Shown one piece after another: positions 1 through 9,583 of a DNA stretch of 42,734 bases; position 1 is the stretch's first letter, and the number at the start of each line of letters is the position of its first letter. The stretch comes from Catenovulum maritimum (GTDB lineage: Bacteria; Pseudomonadota; Gammaproteobacteria; Enterobacterales; Alteromonadaceae), in contig NZ_KQ130510.1 of assembly GCF_001050375.1 (NCBI RefSeq), positions 1 through 42,734 of the forward strand, read 5' to 3'. Made by a program: the position numbers and the translations under genes. The notes below the pieces were generated by a model, which was given only the letters and a program-made list of their open reading frames with translations, was not told the DNA's origin and ran no database searches.

Positions 1-83
1 AGCTCTATATAAAAACCAAAAAATACATTTCTAACAAATAGCGCTAAATCAAAAGAAAACACATGCAGAATAAATATTGTAAA

Positions 84-1106
84 GTAAATGCTTACACCTT
101 TATATCTCGAGCTTCACTAAGCAGGTTGTTTTACAGCGTCAAATATATCTTAATCCAAGTGTTCAGGGCGTAAATCCATACACCTAACAAATAGAATAAA
201 CACATATGGTGTAAAGATTTACTATGTATGGCAAGTCAAGGTGTAACGATTTACGCGCTAAAAGTTGAATTCCCCCAAATGGTGTATAGATATACTTCAA
301 ATAATGCTGGGCTTTAGCCAAGGTGTAGTATTTTACTAGAGCAAACAGCTAAGGAAGCTATAACTAAAACGAAAAATATAGCTAAAGTGTAGAAATATAC
401 GCTCTAAGCACTGAAAGGTGTAGTGATTTACTCTTATGTTTGCTTTAAAGGTGTAATAATTTACGACCTTTCTTAATAAAGGTGTATATATATGCGATCT
501 TTGCGTATTTCAGGATAAGAGAGAAAGAGTTAGGGCCTTTACAGTGAAATAACTAGATAAAGCGAGCTTAAACGCCAAAAACTCGCTAAAAATAAAGGCT
601 AAGGTGTAAGGAAAAACTTGTGTAATAGCACATAAGGTGTAGTTATATACTTCTAAGGTGTATGATTATGCGCTTTTTAAAAAGTAAAACATTACACCTA
701 AACCAAGTAAAAAATTACACCTTGGTAAAACAAAACAAGTAAAATTATACACCTAATAAGTAGATGCATACACCTTAAGCAAGTACAACACTACACTTAG
801 CAAGTAAACTTCTACACTTTAAGTATCTAAGTGATTGAAAAATAGTAAGCAAAAACGATCAGATCAGATCTAAATTGTTTTTAAATAAAAAAGATCTAGA
901 TCTTAAACAGAGCTAATAAATATTAGTTTTTCATATTAAGAAGTAAAATAATACACCATTAAAGTAAAAGCTTACACCTTTAATATATAAGTTGTTGTTT
1001 TTTATAGGGCACACAGGGATCGTAAATGCAATAAAAATGTAAAAATAACCTTGAACATAACACTGTGTCATGATAATTTTGTATGATTAAAGGTGTAAAG
1101 AAATAC
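84..1106. repeat. Iteron-type replication origin (about 22 copies of a 15-bp repeat)
   Basis: The 1.1 kb before the Rep gene has no credible gene and is filled with copies of GGTGTA-N4-5-TWTAC or its complement GTAWA-N4-5-TACACC. By eye the 15-bp cores start at 84, 170, 208, 240, 281, 322, 386, 417, 450, 481, 603 (weak), 636, 657, 684, 707, 739, 760, 783, 804, 943, 964 and 1092. Copies from 208 to 657 read GGTGTA on the + strand, those from 684 to 964 are inverted, and the last, at 1092-1106, is forward again. Many neighbours are 21, 31-33 or 41 bp apart, close to whole helical turns. Such repeats are the binding sites of Rep_3-type initiators in iteron plasmids. The copy ending 4 bp before the rep start codon probably serves autoregulation. 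That this is a working origin is inferred from layout. Confidence 0.88.
857..904. other. GATC-rich, A/T-rich candidate DNA unwinding element
   Basis: Five GATC sites occur at 857, 862, 867, 893 and 899. The first three are in 5-bp steps, and an almost pure A/T stretch separates them from the last two. Positions 891-904 form a perfect 14-bp palindrome with two GATC sites. Clustered Dam sites next to an A/T-rich melting region are known from oriC and from the P1 and F family of iteron origins, where they tie initiation to methylation and SeqA. Placement inside the iteron field supports the same role here, by inference. Confidence 0.6.
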
Positions 1107-1110
1107 GATT

Positions 1111-2556
1111 ATGAGAGAAGAGTTAGAAATTGTAGGTAACAGTAATGAAGATGATCACGTCATCGTAAAAAGTGACAGGATTGTATCTTTTGCTACGCCC
1201 AATGGCTCACTCACATCTGCTGTTTACAAATGTATGAACGCCGTAATCCTTGCACTACAAAATGATGTAAAGCAAAAGTTTGAAAATTTTGAAGATGTCG
1301 ATAGAGCATATGGGGATAGTGTTGTATATGAATTATCTTTACCATTTGTTAAATTTGTTGATTACATGGGGTGGAAAAGCAACAACCGTACCGGTGCAAG
1401 AAAAGCGATAGATTTACTTGCAAATTTAAAAGTCGAGTGGGACATTTTAGAGAGCCAAGATGGCAAGGGTAATAAAGTCTCAGGCGATAGAATCGGCTTT
1501 AGACATTATGTTATGGCTGCTGAAATTGATGATGGCAGCCTTAAAATCCAAATTGCGCCTGAGATCAGAAGAGAACTTTTAAATTCATATAGTTCTAGCT
1601 TTTTAAATTTAAACTTAAGAATCGCGAACGATATCTGGTCAGATAAATATACACCTAGATTGTACGAACATTGTTTAATGTTTAAACGTGATGGCGTTAA
1701 AAAATTCGAATGGAGTGTGGCTAAATTCAAAGAATTGATGAATGTCCAGTACAACATAGTCGATGGCAAAAAAGAGTACGCTTATCCTGATTTTAAAGAG
1801 CTAAAAAGGATTGTTATTAATAAGTCTATTAATAACATCAATAATACCAATTTCATCGACTTTACCGTTACAGCTCAGTACGTTGGTAAGCCGGTGCGAA
1901 ATATAATGTTCTTTATTCAAGATAAGGTTCCTAACTTTAGCGCTTCTCCAAGATATATTGAGCTGAAAGACAAAATAGTAAAAGAGCTAAATGAACTTGG
2001 TTTCCTTCAAGTTGCTAAAGACTATTTTGATAAGAAACATTCTACAGAAGACTATTTTGACAAAGAAATATCGGTCAAAGAATTACATTACCTCAATTAT
2101 AATCTTAATCTTTATACCAACCAAAAACGTGCGGTTGAAAAGCCTTTAAGATATTTTCAAACTATCCTTAATAAAAATACCGCTTCTTTTGAAGATGCAT
2201 GGCTAAAAATCAAAGAAGACGAAAAAGTGCTTGAAAAGCAAGAGCAGCAGCGTAAGTCGATTGCTCAAGCTAAAAAGAATGAAGCGATGCAAAAAATAGA
2301 AAACGATGTTATTAAAGAATACAGGAAAGAGCTAGTAGACTCGTATTTATCGACACTGACAACGATTGAATATAATGAATTAGAAGCCAAGTGTAAGAAG
2401 CATAATCCTACACTTAAAAACAACCCATTGATATTTAAAGCAATGTTTCATAGTTACATTGTTGATCATTGTTTAGGTGATTTATTCGATCAAAAAGAGT
2501 TAAATAAGCTGATTAAAAAAGCTCAAGCCGAAGCAGAGCTTATTCTTGATTTTTAA
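1111..2556 (+). CDS. Rep_3-family replication initiator protein
   Basis: This 481-residue protein has the layout of iteron-plasmid initiators (RepB/RepE/Pi type). A first winged-helix region lies at about 20-150 (start ...IVSFATPNGSLTSAVYKCMN, then a GARKAIDLL helix), and a second at about 160-290 contains the segment SDKYTPRLYEHCLMFKR and a stretch like the family's strand-invading helix. The C-terminal ~180 residues are lysine- and glutamate-rich and probably helical, longer than in small plasmid Reps of about 250-350 residues. It should bind the iterons upstream and open the origin. The start is the ATG at 1111, four bases after the last iteron, so Rep binding there would block its own promoter. 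No parA/parB lies nearby in the window. The family call is from recognition of sequence pattern and the iteron context. Confidence 0.85.
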   Translation: MREELEIVGNSNEDDHVIVKSDRIVSFATPNGSLTSAVYKCMNAVILALQNDVKQKFENFEDVDRAYGDSVVYELSLPFVKFVDYMGWKSNNRTGARKAIDLLANLKVEWDILESQDGKGNKVSGDRIGFRHYVMAAEIDDGSLKIQIAPEIRRELLNSYSSSFLNLNLRIANDIWSDKYTPRLYEHCLMFKRDGVKKFEWSVAKFKELMNVQYNIVDGKKEYAYPDFKELKRIVINKSINNINNTNFIDFTVTAQYVGKPVRNIMFFIQDKVPNFSASPRYIELKDKIVKELNELGFLQVAKDYFDKKHSTEDYFDKEISVKELHYLNYNLNLYTNQKRAVEKPLRYFQTILNKNTASFEDAWLKIKEDEKVLEKQEQQRKSIAQAKKNEAMQKIENDVIKEYRKELVDSYLSTLTTIEYNELEAKCKKHNPTLKNNPLIFKAMFHSYIVDHCLGDLFDQKELNKLIKKAQAEAELILDF

Positions 2557-2570
2557 TCGTAACAAATAGT

Positions 2571-2622
2571 TATATACCTAAATACTAATAAAAGGAGCGT
2601 TTTAAGTGTTTTTAGGTATATA
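2571..2622. other. Inverted repeat just after rep
   Basis: TATATACCTAAA (2571-2582) is repeated as its exact complement at 2611-2622, with a 28-base loop that contains an AGGAG motif. It starts 15 bases after the rep stop codon. A transcription terminator is possible, but the loop is long and there is no T tract, so an operator or a structural element is equally possible. Confidence 0.45.
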
Positions 2623-2804
2623 GCGTTATCCCAATTTGTTCATATTTAAACAATTACCTACTTAAATTAAATTTATCAAAAAACTTACAAAAATTTACAC
2701 TTCTTCAGAATAAAAAAAATTACTTGTAACCAACTGTATTTTAATTAAAAAACTCATTTCCATAATAGTTTTGGGGATTTTTAGCATTTTCTTATTTGAT
2801 AAAT

Positions 2805-2816
2805 ATTGTTAACAAT
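2805..2816. promoter_or_regulatory. Palindromic operator candidate (ATTGTTAACAAT)
   Basis: A perfect 12-bp palindrome lies 55 bases before the anhydrogalactonate cycloisomerase start. The same 12-mer is found upstream of GH117 (15136-15147), and its 10-bp core occurs before the chemoreceptor (12417-12426). The TTGT-TA-ACAA shape fits operators of GntR regulators of the FadR type. No such regulator is encoded in the window, so the binding protein is unknown. Confidence 0.6.
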
Positions 2817-2871
2817 GTACAATTAACCTTAAGTTGTGAATGTTATTGGTGGTGTCGTGGTTGTAGCAAAT

Positions 2872-4005
2872 ATGAAATCAGATATATTAAATGTAGATAA
2901 TACGCCTTCGTTAATTAAGTCGGTTAAAACTGAGTATTATCAAATCCCACTTGCTGAAGTGTTAAGTGATGCTAAACATGGCGATCATACACACTTTGAA
3001 GTGATCGTATGTAAAGTCTTATGCCAAGATGGTTTTGAAGGTGTTGGTTATACTTACACTGGAGGAAAAGGGGGCAGGGCAATTTATTCATTAATTGAAG
3101 ATGAACTAAAGCCTAGCTTAATTGGTAAAGATGCTTCTAGAATTTCTCAGTTATGGGAAGAAATGACATATCACCTGCATTATGTTGGTCGTGGTGGTTT
3201 ACTGAGCTTTGCTATTTCTGCCGTTGATATTGCATTATGGGATATTCGGTGTAAGCGTCTAGGCGAGCCTTTATGGAAAGTTGCAGGCGGACATGCCGAT
3301 CGCACAAGATGTTATGCTGGCGGTATTGACCTTAACTTCACACAAGACAAATTACTTTCAAACATACAAGGTTATTTAGATTCAGGTTTTAAAGGAGTCA
3401 AAATAAAAGTTGGCAAACCTGATTACCGTGAAGATGTCGCTAGAGTAGCAGCTGTTCGTAATTTAATTGGCGATGATACAATTTTTATGGTTGATGCTAA
3501 TTACTCATTACCAGTAGAAACGGCAATTCGCTTCGCTAAAGCAATCGAACAATACGATATTAAGTGGTTCGAAGAGCCTACGTTACCTGATGACTATGAT
3601 GGTTTTGCTCGCATTGCTGAAAGCACATCTATCCCGCTTGCTATGGGTGAAAATCTACATACAGTTTATGAATTTAATTTAGCAGTTCAAAAGTCTAGAT
3701 TAGGTTTCTTACAACCAGATGCATCTAACATAGGTGGTATTACTGGTTGGATGAAAGTCGCTAATTTAGCGTATATCAATAATTTACCTATTTGTACTCA
3801 TGGTATGCATGAGCTTCATGTATCTCTAATGTCTTCTCAGCCTCATGCTGGTTACATGGAAGTACATTCATTCCCGATTGATCAATATACCATAGAGAAG
3901 TTTACGGTTGATCAAAACGGTAATGCTGTCGCGCCAAATGTGGCGGGTACAGGTGTTGAGTTTGATCCAGCCCTAGTTGGTCAGTATTTAATTAAACAAT
4001 CTTAA
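2872..4005 (+). CDS. 3,6-anhydro-L-galactonate cycloisomerase (enolase superfamily)
   Basis: It converts 3,6-anhydro-L-galactonate into 2-keto-3-deoxy-L-galactonate, the second step of anhydrogalactose catabolism. The sequence closely follows the characterised Vibrio enzyme as I remember it: IPLAEVLSDAKHGDH near the start, YTYTGGKGG, and DDYDGFA after the FEEP motif. The enolase-superfamily set is complete: K177-x-K179, metal ligands D208, E234 and E260, and H310 in the THGMHELH stretch. I chose the ATG at 2872 rather than an in-frame GTG at 2836, because the family's N-terminus aligns from there; neither has a strong ribosome site. It is the first gene of a four-gene run (2872-7271) and has the palindromic operator in its leader. 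Confidence 0.88.
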   Translation: MKSDILNVDNTPSLIKSVKTEYYQIPLAEVLSDAKHGDHTHFEVIVCKVLCQDGFEGVGYTYTGGKGGRAIYSLIEDELKPSLIGKDASRISQLWEEMTYHLHYVGRGGLLSFAISAVDIALWDIRCKRLGEPLWKVAGGHADRTRCYAGGIDLNFTQDKLLSNIQGYLDSGFKGVKIKVGKPDYREDVARVAAVRNLIGDDTIFMVDANYSLPVETAIRFAKAIEQYDIKWFEEPTLPDDYDGFARIAESTSIPLAMGENLHTVYEFNLAVQKSRLGFLQPDASNIGGITGWMKVANLAYINNLPICTHGMHELHVSLMSSQPHAGYMEVHSFPIDQYTIEKFTVDQNGNAVAPNVAGTGVEFDPALVGQYLIKQS

Positions 4006-4020
4006 GAAAGGTGTAACAAA

Positions 4021-5043
4021 ATGATTGCAGCAGAATATATCGGTAATAAAAGTTTTAAATTAGTAACCGCAGCAGAGCAAAAACCAGCAGCAGGTGAAGT
4101 AAAACTTGCCGTGGGTTATGTTGGTATATGTGGAACAGATATGCATATTTATCATGGTGTTATGGATCAGCGTGTTGCGCCTCCACAAACAATTGGCCAT
4201 GAAATGTCAGGCACAATCACTGAAATAGGTGAAGGCGTTGAAGGATTTGAACTAGGCGATCAAGTTGTCGTTAGACCATTAGATTGGTGTGGTACATGTC
4301 CAACTTGTGAAGCTGGCCATACTCACATTTGTCAAAATTTAAAATTCATGGGTATTGACTCTCCGGGTGCTTTCCAAAAGTACTGGACTGTAAAAGCAAG
4401 AACATTACATAAATTGCCAAAAACAGTAGACCTAAAGAAAGGTGCGTTAATCGAACCTTTATCAGTTGCTTGTCATGATATCCGTCGTTCTCGATTAAAA
4501 GCTGGCGAAAAAGCGGTCGTTATTGGCGGTGGTCCAATTGGTCAATTAGTTGCTGCAGTAGCTAAAAGTGTTGGTGCTGAGGTATTAATCTCAGAAGTTA
4601 ATGAAAGCCGACGTGAATTTGCTAACAAAATCGGTGTAGAGTCAGTAAATCCGTTAGAAACAGATTTAGCAGCTTACGTTGATGAATGGACAGGTACAAA
4701 GGGTGCAGACGTTGTATTTGAAGTATCTGGTGTACAACCTGCTATTGAAGCAATGACACAAGTTGCTGGCCGTAGAGCTCGAATTGTAATGGTTGCGATT
4801 CACTCACAACAACCGCCGATTGATTTATTCCAATTCTTCTGGAAAGAGCTAGAGTTATTAGGTGCTCGTGTATACGAAGCTGAAGATTTTGACTGGGCAA
4901 TTGAATTAATTGCGTCAGGTAAAGTTGATGTTGAACCTTTCATTAGTTCAGTTAACTCACTACAGTCTATTGGTGACGCATTTGCTTCTATGGATAACAA
5001 TCCACAGGGTATGAAAGCATTAATCTCATGTAACGAAGAATAA
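4021..5043 (+). CDS. Zinc-dependent dehydrogenase, probable 2-keto-3-deoxy-L-galactonate 5-dehydrogenase
   Basis: This 340-residue medium-chain dehydrogenase has the catalytic zinc residues C37 and H60-E61, the structural zinc cysteines C90, C93, C96 and C104, and a GGGPIGQ NAD-binding turn near residue 170. By general similarity it could be called a threonine or sorbitol dehydrogenase. Its place between the cycloisomerase and a KduD-like reductase matches the pathway reported for agarolytic bacteria, where 2-keto-3-deoxy-L-galactonate is oxidised at C5 and then reduced to the D-gluco epimer. Substrate assignment is therefore from context. It starts 15 bases after the previous stop with the ribosome site AAAGGTG. 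Confidence 0.78.
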   Translation: MIAAEYIGNKSFKLVTAAEQKPAAGEVKLAVGYVGICGTDMHIYHGVMDQRVAPPQTIGHEMSGTITEIGEGVEGFELGDQVVVRPLDWCGTCPTCEAGHTHICQNLKFMGIDSPGAFQKYWTVKARTLHKLPKTVDLKKGALIEPLSVACHDIRRSRLKAGEKAVVIGGGPIGQLVAAVAKSVGAEVLISEVNESRREFANKIGVESVNPLETDLAAYVDEWTGTKGADVVFEVSGVQPAIEAMTQVAGRRARIVMVAIHSQQPPIDLFQFFWKELELLGARVYEAEDFDWAIELIASGKVDVEPFISSVNSLQSIGDAFASMDNNPQGMKALISCNEE

Positions 5044-5053
5044 GGGTCGAAAA

Positions 5054-5818
5054 ATGTTAGAAAAATTTAGTTTAGAAGGTAAAGTCGCTCTAGTTACAGG
5101 TTGTAAACGAGGCATAGGTAAAGGTATAGCGCTAGGTTTAGCCGCTGCAGGTGCTGATATCATTGGCGTTTCAGCTAATTTAGAGCTAGAAGGTTCTGAA
5201 GTTGAGAAAGAAGTAAAAGCATTAGGTAAGAACTTTAAAGCATATCAGTGTGACTTTTCAGATCGTGATGCTCTGTATCGTTTTATTACTGAAGTTAAAG
5301 CTGACTTTCCAAAGATCGACATTTTAGTTAACAATGCAGGGACTATTTTAAGAGCGCCTGCCGCTGAGCATGGTGACGATATTTGGGATAAAGTAATTGA
5401 CGTAAACCTTAACTCTCAATTCATCTTAAGCCGAGAAATTGGTAAAGAAATGGTTGAGCGTGGCGAAGGTAAAATTATCTTCACAGCATCATTACTTACT
5501 TTCCAAGGCGGTATTACAGTACCTGGCTACGCGGCAAGTAAAGGTGCTATCGGTCAATTGGTTATGGCATTATCAAATGAGTGGGCTGGCAAAGGTGTTA
5601 ATGTTAATGCTATCGCTCCAGGTTATATCGATACAGATAACACAGAAGCTTTAAGAAATGATCCAGAGCGTTCAGCTGCTATTTTAGGTCGAATTCCACA
5701 AGGCAGATGGGGCAATCCTGAAGACTTTAAAGGTCCAGCAGTATTTTTAGCTTCAGATGCTGCAAGTTATGTTAATGGCGCCATTCTTTTAGTAGATGGC
5801 GGCTGGATGGGGAGATAA
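5054..5818 (+). CDS. kduD: KduD-like short-chain dehydrogenase (2,5-diketo-3-deoxy acid reductase)
   Basis: A classical SDR of 254 residues with the TGCKRGIG nucleotide loop (T15-G22), the NNAG motif near 91 and the catalytic S146, Y159 and K163. It resembles KduD (2-dehydro-3-deoxy-D-gluconate 5-dehydrogenase) over its full length. In pectin breakdown KduD interconverts 2,5-diketo-3-deoxygluconate and KDG. Here it would finish the C5 epimerisation begun by the upstream zinc dehydrogenase and yield KDG for the sugar kinase at 16.5 kb. It starts 10 bases after that gene's stop, consistent with one operon. Family is secure; the precise role is inferred. Confidence 0.83.
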   Translation: MLEKFSLEGKVALVTGCKRGIGKGIALGLAAAGADIIGVSANLELEGSEVEKEVKALGKNFKAYQCDFSDRDALYRFITEVKADFPKIDILVNNAGTILRAPAAEHGDDIWDKVIDVNLNSQFILSREIGKEMVERGEGKIIFTASLLTFQGGITVPGYAASKGAIGQLVMALSNEWAGKGVNVNAIAPGYIDTDNTEALRNDPERSAAILGRIPQGRWGNPEDFKGPAVFLASDAASYVNGAILLVDGGWMGR

Positions 5819-5822
5819 TCTC

Positions 5823-7271
5823 ATGCAATTTAAAAACAATGTAAACTTTATTAATGGCGAATATATTGCTTCAGCTACTGATGGCATAATTCCTGTTCTT
5901 AGCCCTTCAACGGGTGAACAGATTGCCGAAATACCTTCAGGTTGTGCAGAAGATGCGCAGCTTGCTTTAGATACTGCTAATGCTGCTCAGAAAAAATGGG
6001 CTAAGTTGACTGCAAGAAAGCGTCAAAGTATTTTACGAGGTTTTGCTCAAAAAATTCGTGAAAATAAAGATTTATTAGCACCAATGTTAGTGGCAGAACA
6101 AGGTAAATTGCTTTCTGTTGCTGAAATGGAAGTTGAGGTAACGGCCACTTTTATTGAATACGCTTGTGATAATGCGTTAACAATCGAAGGTGATATCGTT
6201 CCTTCAGACAATGAAAATGAAAAAATTTATATTCATAAAGTACCACGTGGTGTTGTTGTTGGTATTACCGCTTGGAACTTTCCATTAGCATTGGCAGGGC
6301 GAAAAATTGGTCCGGCTTTAATCACTGGTAATACGATTGTTTTAAAGCCAACTCAAGAAACCCCTTTGGCGACGACTGAACTTGGTCGAATTGCAAATGA
6401 AGCTGGTCTACCACCTGGCGTATTAAACGTTATCAATGGCTCAGGTTCTGTGGTTGGTCAAGCGTTATGCGAAAGCCCAATTACTAAAATGATTACTATG
6501 ACTGGTTCTACATTTGCAGGTAAGCAAATATATAAAACGAGTGCAGAGTACATGACACCTGTAATGCTTGAGTTAGGTGGTAAAGCACCTATGGTAGTGA
6601 TGGATGATGCTAACATAGATGAAGCTGTGGATGCTGCACTATGGGGCCGTTTCACTAACTGTGGTCAAGTTTGTACTTGTGTTGAACGTTTATATGTACA
6701 CGAAGCTGTGTATGACACTTTCATGGATAAATTTTTGCCATTGGTAAAAGGGTTAAAAGTAGGTGACCCTATGAACCCTGAAACACAAATGGGACCTAAG
6801 TGTAATAAGCGTGAAATTGATAATATTGATCATATTGTCCAAGAAAGTTTGAAGCAGGGCGCTACACTGGCAACAGGCGGTAAAGTTGCCAATATTGAAG
6901 GTTTTGAAGGCGGTTGCTGGTATGAGCCAACAGTATTAGTTGATGTTGCTCAAGATAATATTGCTGTACATGAAGAAACTTTTGGTCCAATTTTACCAAT
7001 CGTTAAAATTAGTAGTATGGATCAAGCTATCGAGTATTGTAATGATAGTATTTACGGTTTGAGCGCATATGTGTACACCCAAAGCTTCTATGATATTCAG
7101 AAAGCAATTAATGAATTAGATGTCGGTGAAGTATATGTGAACCGCGGTATGGGTGAACAACATCAAGGCTTCCACAATGGCTGGAAACAAAGTGGTTTTG
7201 GTGGCGAAGACGGTAAGTTTGGTTTAGAACAATACCTTGAAAAGAAAACAGTTTACTTGATGGAAAAGTAA
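5823..7271 (+). CDS. Aldehyde dehydrogenase, probable 3,6-anhydro-L-galactose dehydrogenase
   Basis: This ALDH-family enzyme of 482 residues has the WNFP motif, E250 in LELGGK and the catalytic C284 in NCGQVCTC, plus the HEETFGP motif. Overall it looks like E. coli lactaldehyde dehydrogenase AldA, the group that also contains the anhydrogalactose dehydrogenases. In this operon it most likely oxidises 3,6-anhydro-L-galactose to anhydrogalactonate, the substrate of the first gene. I set the start at ATG 5823, preceded by GGGGAG; an earlier in-frame ATG at 5796 lies inside kduD. It ends the operon, and a hairpin follows 12 bases after the stop. An alternative is a general hydroxyaldehyde dehydrogenase. 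Confidence 0.83.
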   Translation: MQFKNNVNFINGEYIASATDGIIPVLSPSTGEQIAEIPSGCAEDAQLALDTANAAQKKWAKLTARKRQSILRGFAQKIRENKDLLAPMLVAEQGKLLSVAEMEVEVTATFIEYACDNALTIEGDIVPSDNENEKIYIHKVPRGVVVGITAWNFPLALAGRKIGPALITGNTIVLKPTQETPLATTELGRIANEAGLPPGVLNVINGSGSVVGQALCESPITKMITMTGSTFAGKQIYKTSAEYMTPVMLELGGKAPMVVMDDANIDEAVDAALWGRFTNCGQVCTCVERLYVHEAVYDTFMDKFLPLVKGLKVGDPMNPETQMGPKCNKREIDNIDHIVQESLKQGATLATGGKVANIEGFEGGCWYEPTVLVDVAQDNIAVHEETFGPILPIVKISSMDQAIEYCNDSIYGLSAYVYTQSFYDIQKAINELDVGEVYVNRGMGEQHQGFHNGWKQSGFGGEDGKFGLEQYLEKKTVYLMEK

Positions 7272-7283
7272 ACAGATATCAAT

Positions 7284-7312
7284 AAGGTGATAGTAAAAAC
7301 TATCACCTTTCA
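7284..7312 (+). terminator. Terminator hairpin of the anhydrogalactose operon
   Basis: Perfect 11-bp stem AAGGTGATAGT / ACTATCACCTT with an AAAA loop, 12 bases after the aldehyde dehydrogenase stop. The T tract is short. Confidence 0.65.
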
Positions 7313-7485
7313 ATTATCTCAAATTTATATTTTTGGTAGATCACAAATCGCGCACGACCTTGTAATTGAATCAAAATGTTCACACACCAGTTTGCTCATT
7401 TTATAAATTCGTATGCTGCCATTTGTAAGGAAATAGGAAATAACGGACTCAGAGATACCTACCACAACCAGTCAAAGAGGTTTTA

Positions 7486-8352
7486 ATGCTTAAGTTTCCT
7501 TTATTTTTATTTTTACTTACTTTCAGTTTTAATTCTTTTGCTAAGTTATCTGTAACATTCGCTACAGGCGCGCTTGCTAATATCAAAGATGAATACGAAT
7601 ATAATGTCCTAAAGCTCGCACTCGATCACTCAATCGAGCAATATGGTGAGTATGAGTTAAATATTCGTCCTGGTAATGATGTACCAAGTTATACGCGCCT
7701 TAGAGTTGAAACTGAAAATAATCGTTATGAAAACATGGTGTATAAAGACTCTGTTTCTAATGAGTTAATGGATAAATTACTTGGAATTCCTTTTCCGGTT
7801 GATTTAGGTGCTGCTAGTTATAGAGTCGGTTTTGTTTCACCTGAATCTAGTCAGAAAATAAAGCATATAAAGACTAAAAATCAATTAACCAGCTTAACTA
7901 TGATCCAAGGCCGAGGCTGGTTAGATGGCGAAATATTAGAGTCACAAGGCTTTAAAGTCGTCGAAGGACGTTATATTGAAGGTTTATTTCATATGGCTGC
8001 TAACATGCGCGGTGATTTATTCCCATTAGGCGCGCATGAGCTTAAAACGGCTTGGGAACAGTTTAAACATATTGAATATTTAGATTACGATAAAAGTATT
8101 TGTATTTACTACCCATTACCAAAATTCTTTTTTACACATAAAGATAATGTTGAATTTGCCGAAAGGGTGAAAACTGGTTTAGAGAATGCTTATCAGTCTG
8201 GTGATTTGTTTAAGTTATGGAAAAAATATTTTTACGACAAGGTTATGTTTTCAAATTTATCTCAGCGAAAAATTTTCAAATTTGAAAACCCTAAAATAAG
8301 TGCTGTTGATAAAAGTTACGAACAATACATATTGGATCCAAGCACGCTGTAA
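7486..8352 (+). CDS. Orphan periplasmic solute-binding-like protein
   Basis: A 288-residue protein with a clear Sec signal peptide (hydrophobic 5-16, cleavage near A19) and the two-lobed pattern of type 2 periplasmic binding proteins: a segment like LDHSIEQYGEYELNI early, and YYPLPKFFF then GLENAYQSGDLFKLWKK near the end. It shares this plan, including the YPLPxxFF and G-HE motifs, with the protein at 24243-25118, so they are paralogues. There is no permease or ATPase next to it, so import is unlikely to be its whole function; sensing is possible. The ribosome site is AGAGG, 7 bases before ATG. Its ligand is unknown; proximity to agar genes is only suggestive. Confidence 0.65.
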   Translation: MLKFPLFLFLLTFSFNSFAKLSVTFATGALANIKDEYEYNVLKLALDHSIEQYGEYELNIRPGNDVPSYTRLRVETENNRYENMVYKDSVSNELMDKLLGIPFPVDLGAASYRVGFVSPESSQKIKHIKTKNQLTSLTMIQGRGWLDGEILESQGFKVVEGRYIEGLFHMAANMRGDLFPLGAHELKTAWEQFKHIEYLDYDKSICIYYPLPKFFFTHKDNVEFAERVKTGLENAYQSGDLFKLWKKYFYDKVMFSNLSQRKIFKFENPKISAVDKSYEQYILDPSTL

Positions 8353-8385
8353 GAAAACTTTGGCCTGTAAAAAGGCACCTCTGTT

Positions 8386-8410
8386 GCCTCATTCTATGAG
8401 GCTTTTTTTT
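8386..8410 (+). terminator. Rho-independent terminator
   Basis: Stem GCCTCAT/ATGAGGC with a TCT loop, followed by eight T, located 34 bases after the stop of the binding-protein gene. Confidence 0.88.
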
Positions 8411-8567
8411 GCCCAAAATAACCAAAATATTAAATTAGCTCTGTGAGCTTCTACTTGACGATATTTAGCTAAATCATTAAATTGTATTGGGTGCCCTACA
8501 ATATCCTCTTAGAATTGATTTAAAAGGCCATTTTTTTGCAAGGAAGGTGATAATAAAGGCGGGGGAC

Positions 8568-8582
8568 GTAATTCTTTACACC
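8568..8582 (-). repeat. Solitary origin-type iteron
   Basis: GTAATTCTTTACACC fits the inverted iteron pattern of the origin. It lies alone in the 358-base gap between convergent genes (8353-8710), which otherwise holds only the terminator at 8386-8410. A chance match is possible for a degenerate 15-mer. Confidence 0.4.
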
Positions 8583-8710
8583 ATCAAATTTAACTAACCT
8601 TAACTCGTGGGTCTTAATCTTTGTTTTATTTCTGCCTTGTCCAAGATCCTAAGTTAACGCTCAACTCTAATTATAAAGAAGGCAAAACAACTCACTAATT
8701 GATGGTTTCG

Positions 8711-9583
8711 TTATGGATTTAAGACTGACCAGTCGTTTGCTAGATCGTTTATAAATCCTGTCTTATGCAAGAGGTTTTTTATTTGACCGGACTGCTTCAT
8801 TTTAGCTAACCCTAGCTGCAATGCGTTATATATTTTATCCGCATTTGGTGCTTGCTTATTAATTATAAAGTGTCTGCTATCTCTAAAAACTACCTTTACA
8901 CCTGGTATATTAAATAATGTGATGTCGCCAAATTTGAATTGCATATTATTTGAAAACTCACCAAAACAAAAATCAGCTCTACCAGCTTGGATCATTTTGT
9001 GGATAGATATTTGATTTGGAGCATCAACAATAAGTGGTGTTATTGAATTGATAGCTTGCCAATCATATATCCATTTAGATGGCGTGATACCGACGTACCT
9101 TTTTTTGTTTTTCACAAAATATTCCGCAGAGGAGCTTCTGAGTACATGTTCTTCAGAAGTAAATAATGCTTTTTGGAATTGACCAGAATTAAAAATCGGA
9201 CTACTAATATTTACATTTAATACCTTGGCTTGCTCGTACCAAATAGTTTCTGCAATGGTATGTAAATCTTGGTTGACGAGTAATAATAAATTTCGCGTAT
9301 AGTTACCTGACTCTATCAGGTTCATCTTGTAGTTAAAGTTTGCAGCATTAAGGGCTTGGCAAAAAATCAGTAACTCGATAGCGCCTCTTGGGATACTTTC
9401 TTTTGGGAAATCAATTACGGCTTCACAAGCGGTGTTTTCAGTCCATCTTTGAAATATTTCATTTACTTCAATCGCAATACCAACATTGATATTAACCGGC
9501 TCTGCTGAAAATGTTTTAAAATGAATAGGCAAAAGCGAGACTACAAATAATATTTTTGTAATGGATAATAATAATTTTCGCAT
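8711..9583 (-). CDS. Putative periplasmic binding protein, SBP_bac_3-like
   Basis: A 290-residue protein with a signal peptide (hydrophobic 4-22, probable cleavage after FSA27). Features expected of type 2 binding folds are FCQALNAANFNYKMNLI in the first lobe and an exposed hinge region around 180-220 (IHKMIQAGRADFCFGEF), followed by GLAKMKQSGQIKNLL near the end. It differs clearly in sequence from the binding-like protein at 7486-8352, though the size is the same. No transporter partner is present. It is transcribed on its own, and the upstream 302 bases (9584-9885) hold only the terminator of the chemoreceptor gene. Ligand unknown. Confidence 0.55.
   Translation of the reverse strand: MRKLLLSITKILFVVSLLPIHFKTFSAEPVNINVGIAIEVNEIFQRWTENTACEAVIDFPKESIPRGAIELLIFCQALNAANFNYKMNLIESGNYTRNLLLLVNQDLHTIAETIWYEQAKVLNVNISSPIFNSGQFQKALFTSEEHVLRSSSAEYFVKNKKRYVGITPSKWIYDWQAINSITPLIVDAPNQISIHKMIQAGRADFCFGEFSNNMQFKFGDITLFNIPGVKVVFRDSRHFIINKQAPNADKIYNALQLGLAKMKQSGQIKNLLHKTGFINDLANDWSVLNP

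Noticed and set aside
1506-1769. Open frame on the minus strand inside rep
   Set aside because: It is the shadow of the well-supported rep gene and matches no family I recognise. The same applies to the other short frames lying opposite or inside known genes.
4010-4024. Iteron copy before the zinc dehydrogenase (AGGTGTAACAAAATG)
   Set aside because: It lacks the TAC half, and AAAGGTG there serves as the ribosome site.
4951-5342. Further GTTAAC sites as operators (for example 5331-5342)
   Set aside because: They lie in coding sequence and lack the TTGT/ACAA arms on both sides.
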